Source of the DNA: Bryoerythrophyllum caledonicum
Taxonomy: Eukaryota; Streptophyta; Bryopsida; Pottiales; Pottiaceae
Assembly (NCBI GenBank): GCA_963971425.1
Contig: OZ020523.1
Coordinates: 11,838,867 to 11,902,866 of the forward strand
Direction: 5' to 3'
DNA length: 64,000 bases
The notes beneath the pieces are model-generated. The model was not told the origin of the DNA. It did not search any database and was given only the letters and a program-made list of their open reading frames with translations. Shown piece after piece: positions 11,643 to 21,935 of the stretch. Each line of letters begins with the position of its first letter. Position 1 is the stretch's first letter. Both the position numbers and the translations under genes were made by a program.

Positions 11643-12975
11643 GTTAGTTAGGCTTTGTAATTTTTTTTGGGTTTAGATTCCGGATCAACAGCGATTAACG
11701 ATGGGGCCCCAAGTGCATCCGGTTGTTGACGGAATCGATTGCCTGTTTTTGTAGGTAGAATAGGAATTCCGGAGACGGAACTGTTCCATGATTTTTGGAT
11801 CTGAGATCCGATCTAGAACTTTTCCGGATTTCTCGGATCTTTTAGATAAGATCTAGCGGACTTCCCGTTGAGGGCTAGGAGGAAAGTTAAGTTTAGAAGG
11901 AACTTAGTTAGTACTTAGTAGTGAGGTTTTGGGCAAAAACCTTTCATCTTGTTCTTCTCGCCTGGAAATATACGTTACCTTGTCTACTAGACTTAGTATC
12001 TTGTGCTTGTGGTGTGACGTGTAGAACTTGTGAGCGACAGATCCATTCTTGTGTGTGTGTTTGTATGAGTGGTTCTTCCGGAATAGTGTAACTCAGTTGT
12101 TTTGCCGGAGGGGGAAACTATCTAGGTTAGTGTCAAGAGATCGCCTGGGAGAGCTGGAGAGAGCTATTGCAGTGGTGTTCTTGGAAGTCTCCAGAGTCCG
12201 GAAGTAGCCAGGAGGGGAAGAGATGAACTGCAGAGGTGTTCCTGGTAATCTCTAGTTCAAGGAAGAATCCGTATTAAACTGAATTCCGGCCAATACCGGA
12301 GTTCTCCCCTAAGATAGGAGAAAGCCTGATACCAAGATCTAGACGGAATACCCATAGCAAATTGTGAGCCAATGTTCCGGAGAATTGCAATCGTATCCTC
12401 CGGAATGTCGTTGTAGTCCGGACTTGACTTTGTGTGATCGCATCTGGAAGGCCTTCTGGGTGTCGTGAGAGTCTAAGTCTAGCAGCAGCAATCAAATCAC
12501 CAGTTAGCAGTGTAGGAAGAGTAGTGTTCGGTCACTACAAGTTCCGGATGGTGGGTGCCTAGCCACTTTAAGTCACAGGACAGTGGGAAATCCAGCCACT
12601 TTAAGTCACAGGGCAGTGAGAAATCTAGCCACTTATACAAAACACGATCAGTGGACTCCGGCCATTCGCTTAAAAACTCCAGGAGACTCTTTGAGGAGGA
12701 ACAATGACAAATCAAACTACCCTGTAGATTTCCGGAAACTACTTTCCGGAAACCATTGTACATAATCCGGACTCCGGAAGGATCTGGATCTACCCTACGT
12801 AAATGAAGAATATAGCTAACTTACAAACGACTTGTTGTGATAAGCTTAGTACTTCGGAATATTTGGAAAAGAACATTAGGTCTTTGTGGGAACAAAACCG
12901 GAGCGGTTACTCTGGAAAGTACTTAGTGACGATTGGGTGCATTCCGGAGGGATACTGTCTCTATAAACTGCAACA
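11643..12975 (+). other. Non-coding 3' part of element B
   Basis: The stretch aligns with 5524-6826. It contains the GCGATTAACGATGGGGC motif (11690-11706), many CCGG sites and the terminal ACTGCAACA. It holds no ORF conserved between copies. Confidence 0.5.
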
Positions 12976-12980
12976 GTAGG

Positions 12981-13768
12981 TTTGATTTTGGAATTCTCCT
13001 AATTGAATGTAATTGCTCATTTCAATGGCAATATAAGAATCCAAAAAAATTAGAGTTCCGGCTCATGGTTTGGCAAGTAGAAGTATATCTTTCATTACTA
13101 CATACCTTCACAGGTATTTCAAATCAGACAAATATTCTTTTTTTGAGATTTTCACAAGGCAAAATACTTCAAATTTTTTGGAAGATATTCATATCATAAT
13201 GTGCTCCTATATTATAATTGAAAATTCTAGATCCAAAACTTTATTTGACTTTTAATTGTAAAAAAATTGTTATTTTTTCAAGAAGCCTAAATAAGAAATA
13301 AATGTTAATTCTTTCTCCAAATTCTTATCCAACCTTCTTTAGTATACAAAAATCTATCTTAATATAGAAAGTGTTGTCAAAAAACTTTTTTTTTCTATTA
13401 TTTTCTTTAAAACCTAGTTTTTGGTGCATTGATTCAACATATATACTGCGTAGTATATTTGGTATATTTTCAATCTCTGCAGTATGCAATATACTCATCT
13501 CAAGAAAGGATTGAGCCACCTATAAAACAACATGTGTTATGACAACACAAAGTCCAAAAATCAGCACTTTTTTCTAGATATTTGTTGTTCACCTAACATT
13601 TTATTGGCCATGATTTCTTCACATCTAATCAATGGACGGTTGACATTCAACAACAATTTAATAAAGGGCTCCAAAATAAATATACTACGGAGTATATGTT
13701 TTTTGTCCAAAAGTGAGTAACCTTAGTAGACTTCTACCCTACTTGTGAGAACGACAACAAAAGTGGTC
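12981..13768. other. AT-rich spacer between element B and the plus-strand retroelement
   Basis: Only short frames occur and none resembles a known protein. The words TACTGCGTAGTATAT (13445-13459) and TACTACGGAGTATAT (13682-13696) are near-inverted and could be ends of a small decayed MITE, which I could not confirm. Confidence 0.35.
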
Positions 13769-14141
13769 TGTCAGGTTAGGCGCGTTGGAGGGTTTGTGGA
13801 GGTTGATTTATGCGTTATAAACCAACTAGGAGGTTAAGCGGCCCAAGAAAGACCTAGATTCTAGCTCTAGTTATTTATTAGAGTTAGTATTAGAGTCTTT
13901 TGACTTTTAGGGCCTTGGTGGTGTCTTTTGACACCTCATTTGGGACTTGAAGTCCAAATGACCTCCACGTGTTGTTGAAGGAGACTCATCTTTCTCAAGT
14001 TGAGTCTCCCACGTGATGGAGTGAGAGAGTGCGTGCGTGCATGCACTTCTTTAGCTTCATTGTTATTATGCGACCATTCTGTAAGAATGGCATTGGCTTG
14101 ACTATGTGTAATTTATGAGTATTTTCTACTTGATTATTACT
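13769..14141 (+). repeat. Probable 5' LTR (truncated) of the plus-strand retroelement
   Basis: The segment matches 23978-24350 at what looks like well over 90% identity by eye, starting at TGTCAGGTT and ending near CTACTTG.TTATTA. The right copy continues for about 230 bp more to a GACA end, and the left copy does not, so the left LTR is probably truncated by what follows. A stem-like CACGTG word and a GTGCGTGCGTGC microsatellite lie inside. Confidence 0.6.
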
Positions 14142-14719
14142 TGAGAAAGATCACCACTTTGATATGAGTGTAGTTTTAGTGGATTTTTAACATTTAAAAC
14201 CTTCAAAATCTTGTGTTTGAGGTGTTTTTGAGCAATGTTTTAGTGCTTAAATTTTTGTTGCAAAAGCTCAAGCATACTTAGAAGAGAATGGATGAATGTT
14301 GGAGATAAGGTTAAAGGAGGGGTGGTGGAGAGTGACTTTCCACTACATGCGGATGAAGATCCGTTGACTTGGCGTCGCATCCAAGGATGAAAGAGTAGAT
14401 CCACTTTTGTAGGAGCCTACTGACGTTGAGGAAGGTGGATGTTGAGAGGCTGCTGTGGATTCGACTTGGCGACGTAGGGAGCTTGCTGGAGGCTGCGTGC
14501 GAGCGCGTGAGGTCGAGAGATGGAGGCTGCGAGAAGGGGAGAGTTTCATTTCGGCGATGGAAGAGGAGGATGCTTGTATTTAGTGCAACTCTGAACCACG
14601 TCGTCGTTCGTTCCGTACTCGTCGGTGCTGACGGGATTCGTGTCGCACTAAGTGTGGTCGTCGGACGGGTGTCTTGACGGCAAGTGTCAGGATCCGAAGG
14701 CGAAGGTGACCGTGGAGGC

Positions 14720-14943
14720 AACTCCGAGGTCATGATCCCCTCGATGACAAAGTTGCATTGGTCCAGGGCGTCCGCGGCGGACGTAAAGGGGCTGAACGCC
14801 ATCAGCTTTTCCACCTTCCCGAACCGGGTCACGTCCGTGACGGACTCCTGAATCGCCTCCGCATTCGGCCCGATTTCGTCAAGCCCCATCGTCTCAAATA
14901 ACGCATACCCGGGCGTAGACTCATAGAGCAAGTGTTACGTCAT
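14720..14943 (-). pseudogene. NOP56: NOP56 N-terminal gene fragment inside the retroelement
   Basis: On the minus strand, from an ATG at 14943-14941, the frame reads an N-terminus typical of NOP56, the box C/D snoRNP core protein. Visible are LLYESTPGYALFE, then GLDEIGPNAEAIQESVTD, RFGKVEKLMAFSPFTSA, DALDQCNF and EGIMTSEL. The third codon is TAA (14937-14935), so this copy cannot make the protein. Similarity ends near 14720. The piece is GC-rich, unlike its surroundings, and antisense to the retroelement. It is therefore a captured or nested gene fragment rather than an active gene. The frame continues to 14311 as Ser/Pro-rich sequence that does not match NOP56 and may be retained intron. Confidence 0.8.
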
Positions 14944-15339
14944 TGTTTCGGCTGTGTTCGGCGGTGGAGAGTGCAACGAAGAATTTTAGTTTTGGAAGGA
15001 GTGAATTTGTCTATGGTTCTGTGAGTTGGGCTGTATGTGCAGGCGTAGGGTGTGTGTGCAAACGCAGGCTTTGTGTGCAGAAGCGGGAGTTGCGGTATGC
15101 ACAAAGACGCGATTGACAGGAATGTCAGCAACTGGGAGTGCATTGGTTTCAGGGTGCCACGGCTGATGCACGTTTGAATTGGGGTGTTGGAGCCGTCTTT
15201 TGAACCAACCGCTGAGAGGCGCTGAGGGGAGTGATTTTGTGAGTTGAGGGTTGATAGTACGGTGTAGACGCGAGGAGTGTGTAGACACGGAGGGAGATTC
15301 GGCGTTCACAGACAGGGCGCAGACACAGTCTGCGCGGTA

Positions 15340-15665
15340 CCCTACCCGGGCTATGGTACTTATACCCGGACTCTGCTACCCTATCCGGCTGCTGCTATTC
15401 ACACTTGACTGCTGCTGCTGATACCCGGTTCGGATACTTATACCCGTTACTGATACTGTATTCGGTAGTGGCTGCTGCTACCCGCCTGGTTGCTGATACC
15501 CAAGTTTGCGTATTATATCCGGATTCACGCCTTGTACCCGGATTTGCGTCTGATACTCGGTTTTGTATGCTAATACCCGATTTAGGTCTTGATGCCCGGG
15601 TTGTGTCCTACATACCCAATTGTGCTGCTGATACCCGCTGGACACTGATATCCGCTAGGCGCTTA
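15340..15665 (+). repeat. Degenerate tandem array of a GATACCCG-type word
   Basis: About twenty imperfect copies of words such as CTGATACCCG, CTTATACCCG and GCTACCCG follow each other at 10-25-bp spacing. Related words in inverse orientation (CGGGTATC) occur at 46.5 kb and 48.4 kb. The array lies in the 5' untranslated part of the plus-strand retroelement. No role is known. Confidence 0.6.
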
Positions 15666-15725
15666 TACATGCTTGTGCCAATATTTGGTTCTTTTGCCAA
15701 TATATGGTTCTTGTACTAATGCCTT

Positions 15726-16047
15726 GTTCACACTGGAACTTTCGGATTATATAGAGATCCAGTTATTATGTTACCTCGTTCACACTGCAGTTTCGTGGGA
15801 TTCGCGGAACCGGTTAGTTGTGATACATGTTTACACTGCGAAGATCGGGTTCGGGTTATTTTGTGAACTAGTTGCTGAATTTTTTTGTTCACACTGTGGA
15901 TGTGAGATATCTTAGAACTAGCTATTGCCCGACCCTGTTCACACTGCAGGTTTGGGCTTTGAGAACCGATTATTTCGTAGTCCCGTTCACACTGGGGTTT
16001 CTTCAAATGCACGGAACTAGTTATATTTCAAGCCTTTTCACACTGCC
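15726..16047 (+). repeat. Periodic GTTCACACTG array upstream of gag
   Basis: The word GTTCACACTG, or a one-base variant, starts at 15726, 15778, 15829, 15887, 15937, 15985 and about 16037, a period of 48-58 bp. Between the words a weaker GAACTAGTTATT-type block recurs, so the array is a diverged tandem repeat of about 52 bp. It lies directly before the gag start and could be a promoter, enhancer or packaging array of the element. That role is inference. Confidence 0.7.
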
Positions 16048-16099
16048 GATGAGGTTTGGCGAAGAATGGATGTCTTTCATTTGGGAAGGATGATATCTT

Positions 16100-16729
16100 A
16101 TGTGCATCCATGAAACTTTGATTCGTTCTATTTTCATCCAAAAATGGATGAATATTAAAAATATCATTCAACAAGGATTCATTCATGGTTTAAAGGTGCT
16201 TCAAGGATATTTGGGACTTAAATTATGGACCATGGAGGGTAGAGGTAAGTCTAAGAAACCTGAGAAGGCTAGTGGGCCAAAGGTGGAAATTAATGAGGAA
16301 GTGTTGGACATCTTGATCACTTGCTCGCAGAGCCCACAAGTGAAGGGTTCTCCCTCCGCAGCAAGCGATAGCCACAGGAACTTTGAGCTCTCTCCCATAG
16401 CTAGATCTCGTACAGGGCCCCAGAACTTGCGTAAACCAAGCACGAAAGTATTGAGCACGGAATCGGTGAAGTATTGGACTTTATTTGGCGGGATGCAGAA
16501 GATCCGCTCACTTCGGATGAAGGAGGGAATTCCAGCACCTTTGTGCTGCGCTCGTGGGAATGTTAGAGTTGAGGACTTGGTGATTGAAGGTAAGGCCATG
16601 GTTCTGCAAAATTCTGGATCAAGGTATGGTGTAGATGTAGAGGACTTCTCTTCAGGCATCCAACTACCAACCTTCTCCCTTATTTTCACCGAGTTTGAGA
16701 GCGAAGGGTTCTTATTCCACACTATGTGA
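16100..16729 (+). pseudogene. Gag N-terminal part of the plus-strand retroelement
   Basis: The frame is open from 16100 to a TGA at 16727-16729. A plausible start is the ATG at 16232, before MEGRGKSKKPEKASG. The protein is basic then Ser-rich with no recognised domain. Beyond the stop the same frame still encodes Trp-rich sequence (QWEVNTWQERATSVWDTL), so the stop looks like decay. Further gag pieces lie at 16960-17226 and 17262-17567. The family role would be the structural particle protein. Confidence 0.5.
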
Positions 16730-17526
16730 CAGTGGGAGGTTAACACGTGGCAAGAGCGTGCCACTAGTGTGTGGGATACTCTTACTTTAGAGTTGTTGGA
16801 TTGGGAAGTGACACCTACGATCTATGCTCCAGAGATGAGAGGAATCCATGAAGTTTGGCGATTGTTTGAGTAAATCACCAAACTAGCAATCTGGATAACC
16901 GGAAAGGTCCCGGGTTCAGACGGAGAAACACCCCCTTTTCAGTAGATGCTAGTGAGAGGGTGTTGACAGAAAATTGTGTTCAAGCAGAAGAGGCAGAGGA
17001 GAGTGCTTTGCCATTGATAGAAGAAGAGGAATTTTTTGAAAACTCAAAGGTGAGTGTTCAAGTCCCAATTTTATCCACAAAGCCTAACCAATCATACTTT
17101 CATTGGAAGGAGATGGCTTCATCATATGGAGGCGGAGAAAGAGGGATACAAAGATTTTCGGGTGCCACAGGAACCATCGAAGTTGATGACTTGAAGAGGG
17201 AGTTCACCATGTGGTCTGAACTCTAGAAGTCCCGTAATCATAACTTCAATCCGTACATGGTGTGGAGAGCATTATTTCGGTGTCTGGAGGGAGCCCCACC
17301 GGCGGACTACGGAGAGTTCGAGGAGGCTCATTTCTCAAAATTATGGCCTGGAGAGATTTTTACGCACCTAACTATGTGGACGTATTCGGTAGAGCACCTA
17401 GGGTGACATCACCACTTTTGTCCAAGGGGAAGATGGAGGAAGGCACAAGTACGATGGAGGATATGATGCATCCAGAAGGACTGGTAAATCACCCACCTCC
17501 ATTCAATCCCACTGTGGGGTTGCTTT

Positions 17527-18501
17527 GTGCAACTCCACAGAGACTATCAAGGACAGAAGGCGGATAAGATGAAGGCCCTTCGTTCCTTCACTCGTGGAGG
17601 TGGCGAGTCTTTGAGAGAGGCTCATGCGAGATTTAGAAGACTAATCTCAGCCACTCACGGAGTTACAGAGCAACAGGCAGTGCAACACTGGTATAATATC
17701 CTGGACAAGGTGTTGAAGACCTTGGTTCGCAATGAAGCATTGCGATTGGGAGTATCAATTACACTACGGTTTGTTTTTGAAACCTCGGAGCAGATTGAGA
17801 TAAATTTACTGGAAGAGAAGGCAGCCATGGGGTTTTTCAAACGTGAAGAGAAGGTCCCGAAGAAAGTTATGGTGGCCAAGGTGGCTATCCCTTTGTTTAC
17901 TGTAGACACTGGTGCCTTGTGCTTCAAATGTACGAAGCCAAGACATCTGAGGAAGGATTGCTGGGAAGATAAGACTTCCACACCTCAGACTGAAGGTTTT
18001 TGCTGTGGTTGTGGTGCCAAGGGGCATGCAGAGGCCAGCTGCTGGAAGCTTCATCCAGAGTTGAAGCCTACATGGAGCAAGGGAGCCAAAGGAGGAGGCA
18101 AGGAGAAAGAGTCCAAGGCCACTGGAGGGGAAAAGAAAAGCTGGAAAGCCAAGTTCGCAGAGTTGGAGGCCAAAATGGAAGCAATGAGTGCCAACACTAT
18201 TGTGATAGGTAGCAACCCTCAGGTTACTTCCAGTTTCCATGCTGGGGGCGGTTTCAGTTCTGTGGATGATGAATTTGGAGACATTATGTTAAGTGGCATG
18301 GCACTTGCCATCAGGGATGACACACAAGAGGCCTACGCCCTCACACGGAGTCATACTCTAATTTTCAAGGATGTTCCACGTGGAGCTAGTCCAATTCTAG
18401 ATCCTCACCATGGAAAGAATAATCGACAAGCAAGGTTGCCTCAATCCTTCACATTGGAAGAGATGGTGCCCACGTCGTCATGGTGTCTCCATCACAACTA
18501 G
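17527..18501 (+). pseudogene. Gag C-terminal part with two CCHC zinc knuckles
   Basis: The frame contains a capsid-like helical segment (SLREAHARFRRLISATHGVT and following). Two nucleocapsid knuckles follow: CFKCTKPRHLRKDC (C-x2-C-x4-H-x4-C) and CGCGAKGHAEASC-type, preceded by another Cys to give the same spacing. Then comes a Lys/Gly-rich linker. Zinc knuckles of this type bind element RNA. The homologous minus-strand gag at 25.5-24.8 kb has a similar layout. Gag is in a frame one step off the pol frame that starts at 18636. Confidence 0.75.
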
Positions 18502-18635
18502 TGACGACATCCACAGAAGCCTCACCACGAGCTGGAGGACTCACAAGAGGTTTTGGAGCATTTATGGAGGCAACAACTTCTGTGTAGGAAGCTTGTTTAT
18601 TTTCTGCTAAGATGTTGTTATAAGATGGCTATAGT

Positions 18636-19202
18636 GTGGCAGAGGTTTTTAAGACTGTAGCCTCAATGTGTGAGTTGGACAACTCCACGGGTGTTAATGT
18701 GTTGAAGACGGAGATAATTAATGCTGAAGAGAGCCAGAGTGACAACCTGGAGGGGCTGCTTTTAACAACCATGCGTGTGAAAACAATGGCCGCCAGACCT
18801 GCGATTGAGAGATCATCCATTACTCCTGGTGTGGTAGTGGTTGACAATTCTCAAGGCATTTTCCAATTCGTTGGGCCTAAGGGGAAGGTTTTTGTACCTC
18901 GACGTGTGCTTCTGGATTCAAAAGCTCAACCTTTGATGCTGGGAGCGTCCGCTATTGAAGGGTTGGATTTGACTGGGGATACTTTAGAGAAGTGTCCCTG
19001 GACCATTAGCACATCCATGTGGGGTACAGAGCACGCTACAGGGATCACAAGGGCTAAGTTGGTGTTACAACTCAATTAAAGTGATGTGGCGGATGCTAGT
19101 TCTATGAAGGTGAAGGCAATAGTCACGGAGGCCATGTCATATGATGTCTTGGTACGTTCGGCGGTGCTATTCCCAATGGGATTCACCTTGGATTTCTGGG
19201 AG
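18636..19202 (+). pseudogene. Aspartic protease domain with mutated active site
   Basis: The pol frame encodes RVLLDSKAQPLMLG at about 18903-18944. The Asp-Ser-Gly triad of retropepsins is Asp-Ser-Lys here, which should kill activity. The homologous DSGAQP in the minus-strand copy (8.4 kb) supports the assignment. A stop (19077-19079) falls inside the domain. The end, YDVLVRSAVLFPMGF, matches YNILVGQQALY of the other copy. The frame is shared with the DNMT, RT and integrase. Confidence 0.75.
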
Positions 19203-19607
19203 GAGTCAGCAAGCTATAAACTAGGATGGCAAGCAGGAGAGGGACGGAAGACTCAGCTGCCAGCTGAATTTGTTCAAGTTCTTACTGGTAACTTTGTTGA
19301 TGTGCTTGTCTTCTCTAGATGTATGAATGTGAAACCTTCATGGTTTCAAGCAGGTTTTCAAGATCCTTCTATTGTTAATCACATTTCAGAGAAGGTGGAT
19401 GTCTACATGGGCAACACAAGTGGTGGAGAGGAAGAAGGATATCAACTAGGGATTGAGGCGGCGTGGAGCAACACCACTCAATTGAGAGAGGCCGCGGAGT
19501 AAGTAGTGGAAGAAGCATGACAACATTCTATGCTACCACAGATGCAATAGGAGCCTGGATTTGACCGAGTCCTAGGGCCTCCATTAGATACTGCTACCAT
19601 CCATTCG
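19203..19607 (+). other. Protease-DNMT linker of the plus-strand pol
   Basis: The pol frame continues through 19500 with Trp- and Val-rich sequence and no recognised domain, then a stop (19500-19502) and about 100 bases of open frame to the methyltransferase. The length is comparable to the minus-strand linker at 7.8-8.2 kb. Confidence 0.4.
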
Positions 19608-20545
19608 AAGGCACCAACGGATGGCATCTTGTTGTTAGAGCTATTTGTAGGAATTGGCACAGGATTGGCAGCTATTTTATAAGCTGGGATCAAAGTTAAG
19701 CGCTACATTTATGTGGATGTGGATGAAGCAGCAAAGCATGTGGCCAAACGTCACACACGGAGACTGAAGACACAATTTTTAGAATTGTTGGCCACTAGTG
19801 CCATCAAAACTTTCTTCTCTACAGTTGTGGGCGATATTTCCTTGCCATCAGACGATGACATTCACCGTATGGGTCATGTGGACCTTGTCATTGTAGGATG
19901 GCCTTGCCAACGCATGTCTATGGCAGGAAATCAGAATGGGTTAAAAGGCTTCCGTTCTTCCAGGCTCTTTCACATGATTTGAGTGCTTCGGTTGCTTCAG
20001 ACTTCTCAGAGGCAACCGCCTAGTTTTATTGTAGAGAACGTGCCGATGGTGAGCAGTTCGAGGTCCAGGATACTCGAGAGTATGCATAGAATCCATCTGA
20101 CTTTGGGTTTGCCAGTACTAATTGATGCGGCTGTAGTAGGATCAAGAGCACATCGACCACGCTTGTGGTGGACAAATCTGGCACTAGCAGAGTTGCTACA
20201 GTCCGCGGTGGGTTGCATTAAACGTCCAGATGTGTATGTGAGTGATATTTTGGATCCTCACAGGACACCACGGCGTGTGTATCACGATGACCGGACACCA
20301 TTAGCGGTGGTTAACCACAAGGGAGAACCACGTAAGGCCTTGCCCACGTTCGTTAGCTTTGCACAGTCTTATGCTTTCAAGGATAATGGACCTAGACTTG
20401 TATGGGATTCATTGTCGTAGGAGATGGTAAAGCCCAATGCAGATGAAAGGGAGAGATTGATTTGGAGGATCTTGTGGAGAAGATCTTCTTGGAAGAACAC
20501 ACAGTTTTTCACATGGAAGAAATTGACAAACTTGATCAATTAGAA
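19608..20545 (+). pseudogene. C5-cytosine DNA methyltransferase domain embedded in retroelement pol
   Basis: In the pol frame the methyltransferase motifs occur in order: motif I LELFVGIGTGLAA (19638 on), an acidic YVDVDEA, GDISLPSDDDI, motif IV VDLVIVGWPCQRMSMAG (catalytic Cys codon 19905-19907), SRLFHMI, motif VI FIVENVPM, and motif VIII IDAAVVGSRAHRPRLWWTNL. Then comes a target-recognition-like part with TPLAVVNHKGEPRKALPTF. The pattern LFxGIxTG, GD(I/V), GRLF-like and IDA(x)xVSAxHRxRxxW is that of DNMT3-type de novo enzymes. Stops at 19680-19682 (TAA), 19980-19982 (TGA) and 20418-20420 (TAG) interrupt it. The third sits where the other copy has Gln. The region after it is poorly preserved before the RT. 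Assignment to the DNMT family is firm, and the DNMT3-like subtype is inferred from motifs. Confidence 0.88.
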
Positions 20546-20621
20546 GGACTTAAGAGCGTTATTGTGGAGGAAGGAGAGGAGTCTCCTTCACATGAGATTC
20601 AATAGCAACCAAGGGTGAAAG

Positions 20622-20793
20622 AGTTAATAAGCACTTTTTGTCGGTTAAGTTAATAAGCACTTTTTGTCGGTTAAGTTAATAAGCACTTTTTGTCGGTTAA
20701 GTTAATAAGCACTTTTTGTCGGTTAAGTTAATAAGCACTTTTTGTCAGTTAATAATTCAAGTTTCGTCGGTTAAGTTAATAAGCACTTTTTGT
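20622..20793 (+). repeat. 26-bp tandem repeat between DNMT and RT
   Basis: The 26-base unit GTTAATAAGCACTTTTTGTC + GGTTAA is repeated at 20622, 20648, 20674, 20700 and 20726, nearly perfectly, followed by a diverged copy and a partial one to 20793. It replaces coding sequence expected upstream of the RT, so it is a later expansion in a dead copy. Confidence 0.85.
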
Positions 20794-20810
20794 CTCTTCA
20801 ATACTCCCAA

Positions 20811-21400
20811 TTGATGGCTGCAGTGTTGGTGAAATTGGCTCCACCAGATTGTGAGTATACATCAGCAACGGTTTTACCATCGAAGAAGGACATTTATGAT
20901 AATTGGATTGAGGCCATTGGCCATGCCAAAGTATTTAGTACGTTAGATTTACGCTCTAGATACCACCAGATTGGATTGAGAGATGAAGACAAGGAGATAA
21001 CTACGTTTTGGGGCATTGACAGAGATGGGAAGGACCGGTTGTTTCAATGGAAGTTTTTTCCGTTTGGATTGAAGAATGCTCCAGCAGAATTTCAAAGGGT
21101 TATGGACAGAGTATTCTCGGGGTTCGATTTCGTGAGATGCTATGTTGATGACATCATTCTCTTTAGCAAGAGTCGAAAGCAACATAGACCACAGTTGATG
21201 GAGGTTTTTGCTAGATTGAGGCTTTATGGATTAAAGTTGCACCCTGGTAAGTGCAAATTCTACTTTGATCACATTGAGTACTTAGGCCACATGATTTATC
21301 CAAGTAAATTAGGTGTGGTAGCTAGCAAAGTGGAAGTAGTGATGTCTATTCCTAGACCACGAGATGTTAGTAGGTTGAGAGCATTTCTGAGGTTGTGTAA
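20811..21400 (+). pseudogene. Reverse transcriptase domain with internal deletion
   Basis: The pol frame runs VLPSKKDIYDNW, then directly IEAIGHAKVFSTLDLRSRYHQIGL. The minus-strand relative has about 29 extra residues between these points (TEKRMCGNYRPINRKT and following), so this copy has lost part of the fingers. Downstream are FFPFGLKNAPAEFQRVMDRVF, the catalytic YVDD (21141-21152), HPGKCKF and YLGHMI, all in Ty3/gypsy order. The thumb and connection follow (ITMLTRNDQPWMW). The domain copies element RNA into DNA; this copy cannot be active. Confidence 0.85.
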
Positions 21401-21559
21401 CTATTATAGAAAATTTGTCAAAACTTTCAATGCTATTGCCAAGCTAATAACCATGTTGACAAGGAATGATCAACCTTGGATGTGGGGAGATGAGGAAGAG
21501 GGGACCTTTCAACAATTGAAAGATCGTTTGGCATCAACACCAATACTTTGGAGGCCTAT

Positions 21560-21935
21560 TGCAGGAAGGACGTACCAGCTACACACAGATTGGAGCTCGT
21601 TGGGGATTGGTGCTGTATTGACGCAAATGGATGAAAATGGCAAGGAATTTGTGATTGCATATGCCATCCGGTCCAACAACAACGCTGAGGCTTAGTACAG
21701 CTCGTATGAAGGGGAATGTTTGATTGCAATATGGGCAATTGCTCATTTTCGGTGTTATCTTTATGGAAATGAATTTCTGTTAGTTATAGATCATCATCGT
21801 TTGAAATGGTTGATGGAGTCTGACAAATTGACAGGGAAATTAGCACGGTGGACCTTGATGTTGATGGAGTATGACTTCAAGGTGGTTCATAGGGCAGATT
21901 TGGTAAATATGGATGTTGATGGCCTTAGCCGCAAT
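21560..21935 (+). pseudogene. RNase H domain of the plus-strand pol
   Basis: Downstream of RT in the same frame lie LHTDWSSLGIGAVLTQ, then a TAG (21693-21695), then YSSYEGECLIAIWAI and LLVIDHHRLKWL, with GKLARW and DGLSRNP at the end. These match Ty3/gypsy RNase H with its acidic residues. The stop splits the domain. Confidence 0.8.

Larger units (their letters stand above)
9050..12975 (+). mobile_element. Element B: second copy of the 3.9-kb LTR-less element
   Basis: This copy matches element A along its whole length and is flanked by GTAGG at 9045-9049 and 12976-12980. The left end reads AGTGGGACTCCGTTCCCACA, so the first T of element A is A here. The right end is the same ACTGCAACA. The leader again has a long CT tract (about 9411-9442) and the motif GGCCGTTAGGGTTTGG. 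Compared with A it has a tandem duplication of a short CCACTTTAAGTCACAGG-type unit near 12572-12640. The sequence right of the target duplication (from 12981) is AT-rich and not clearly part of the minus-strand element, so the insertion context is known only on the left. Confidence 0.75.

Noticed and set aside
15726..16047. Regular repeat array considered as CRISPR
   Set aside because: The common word is only 10 bases, spacers are themselves related, and the setting is a eukaryotic retroelement.
16201..16764. Minus-strand ORF of 187 codons
   Set aside because: It is antisense to gag and has no recognised motif. The plus strand fits the element order.
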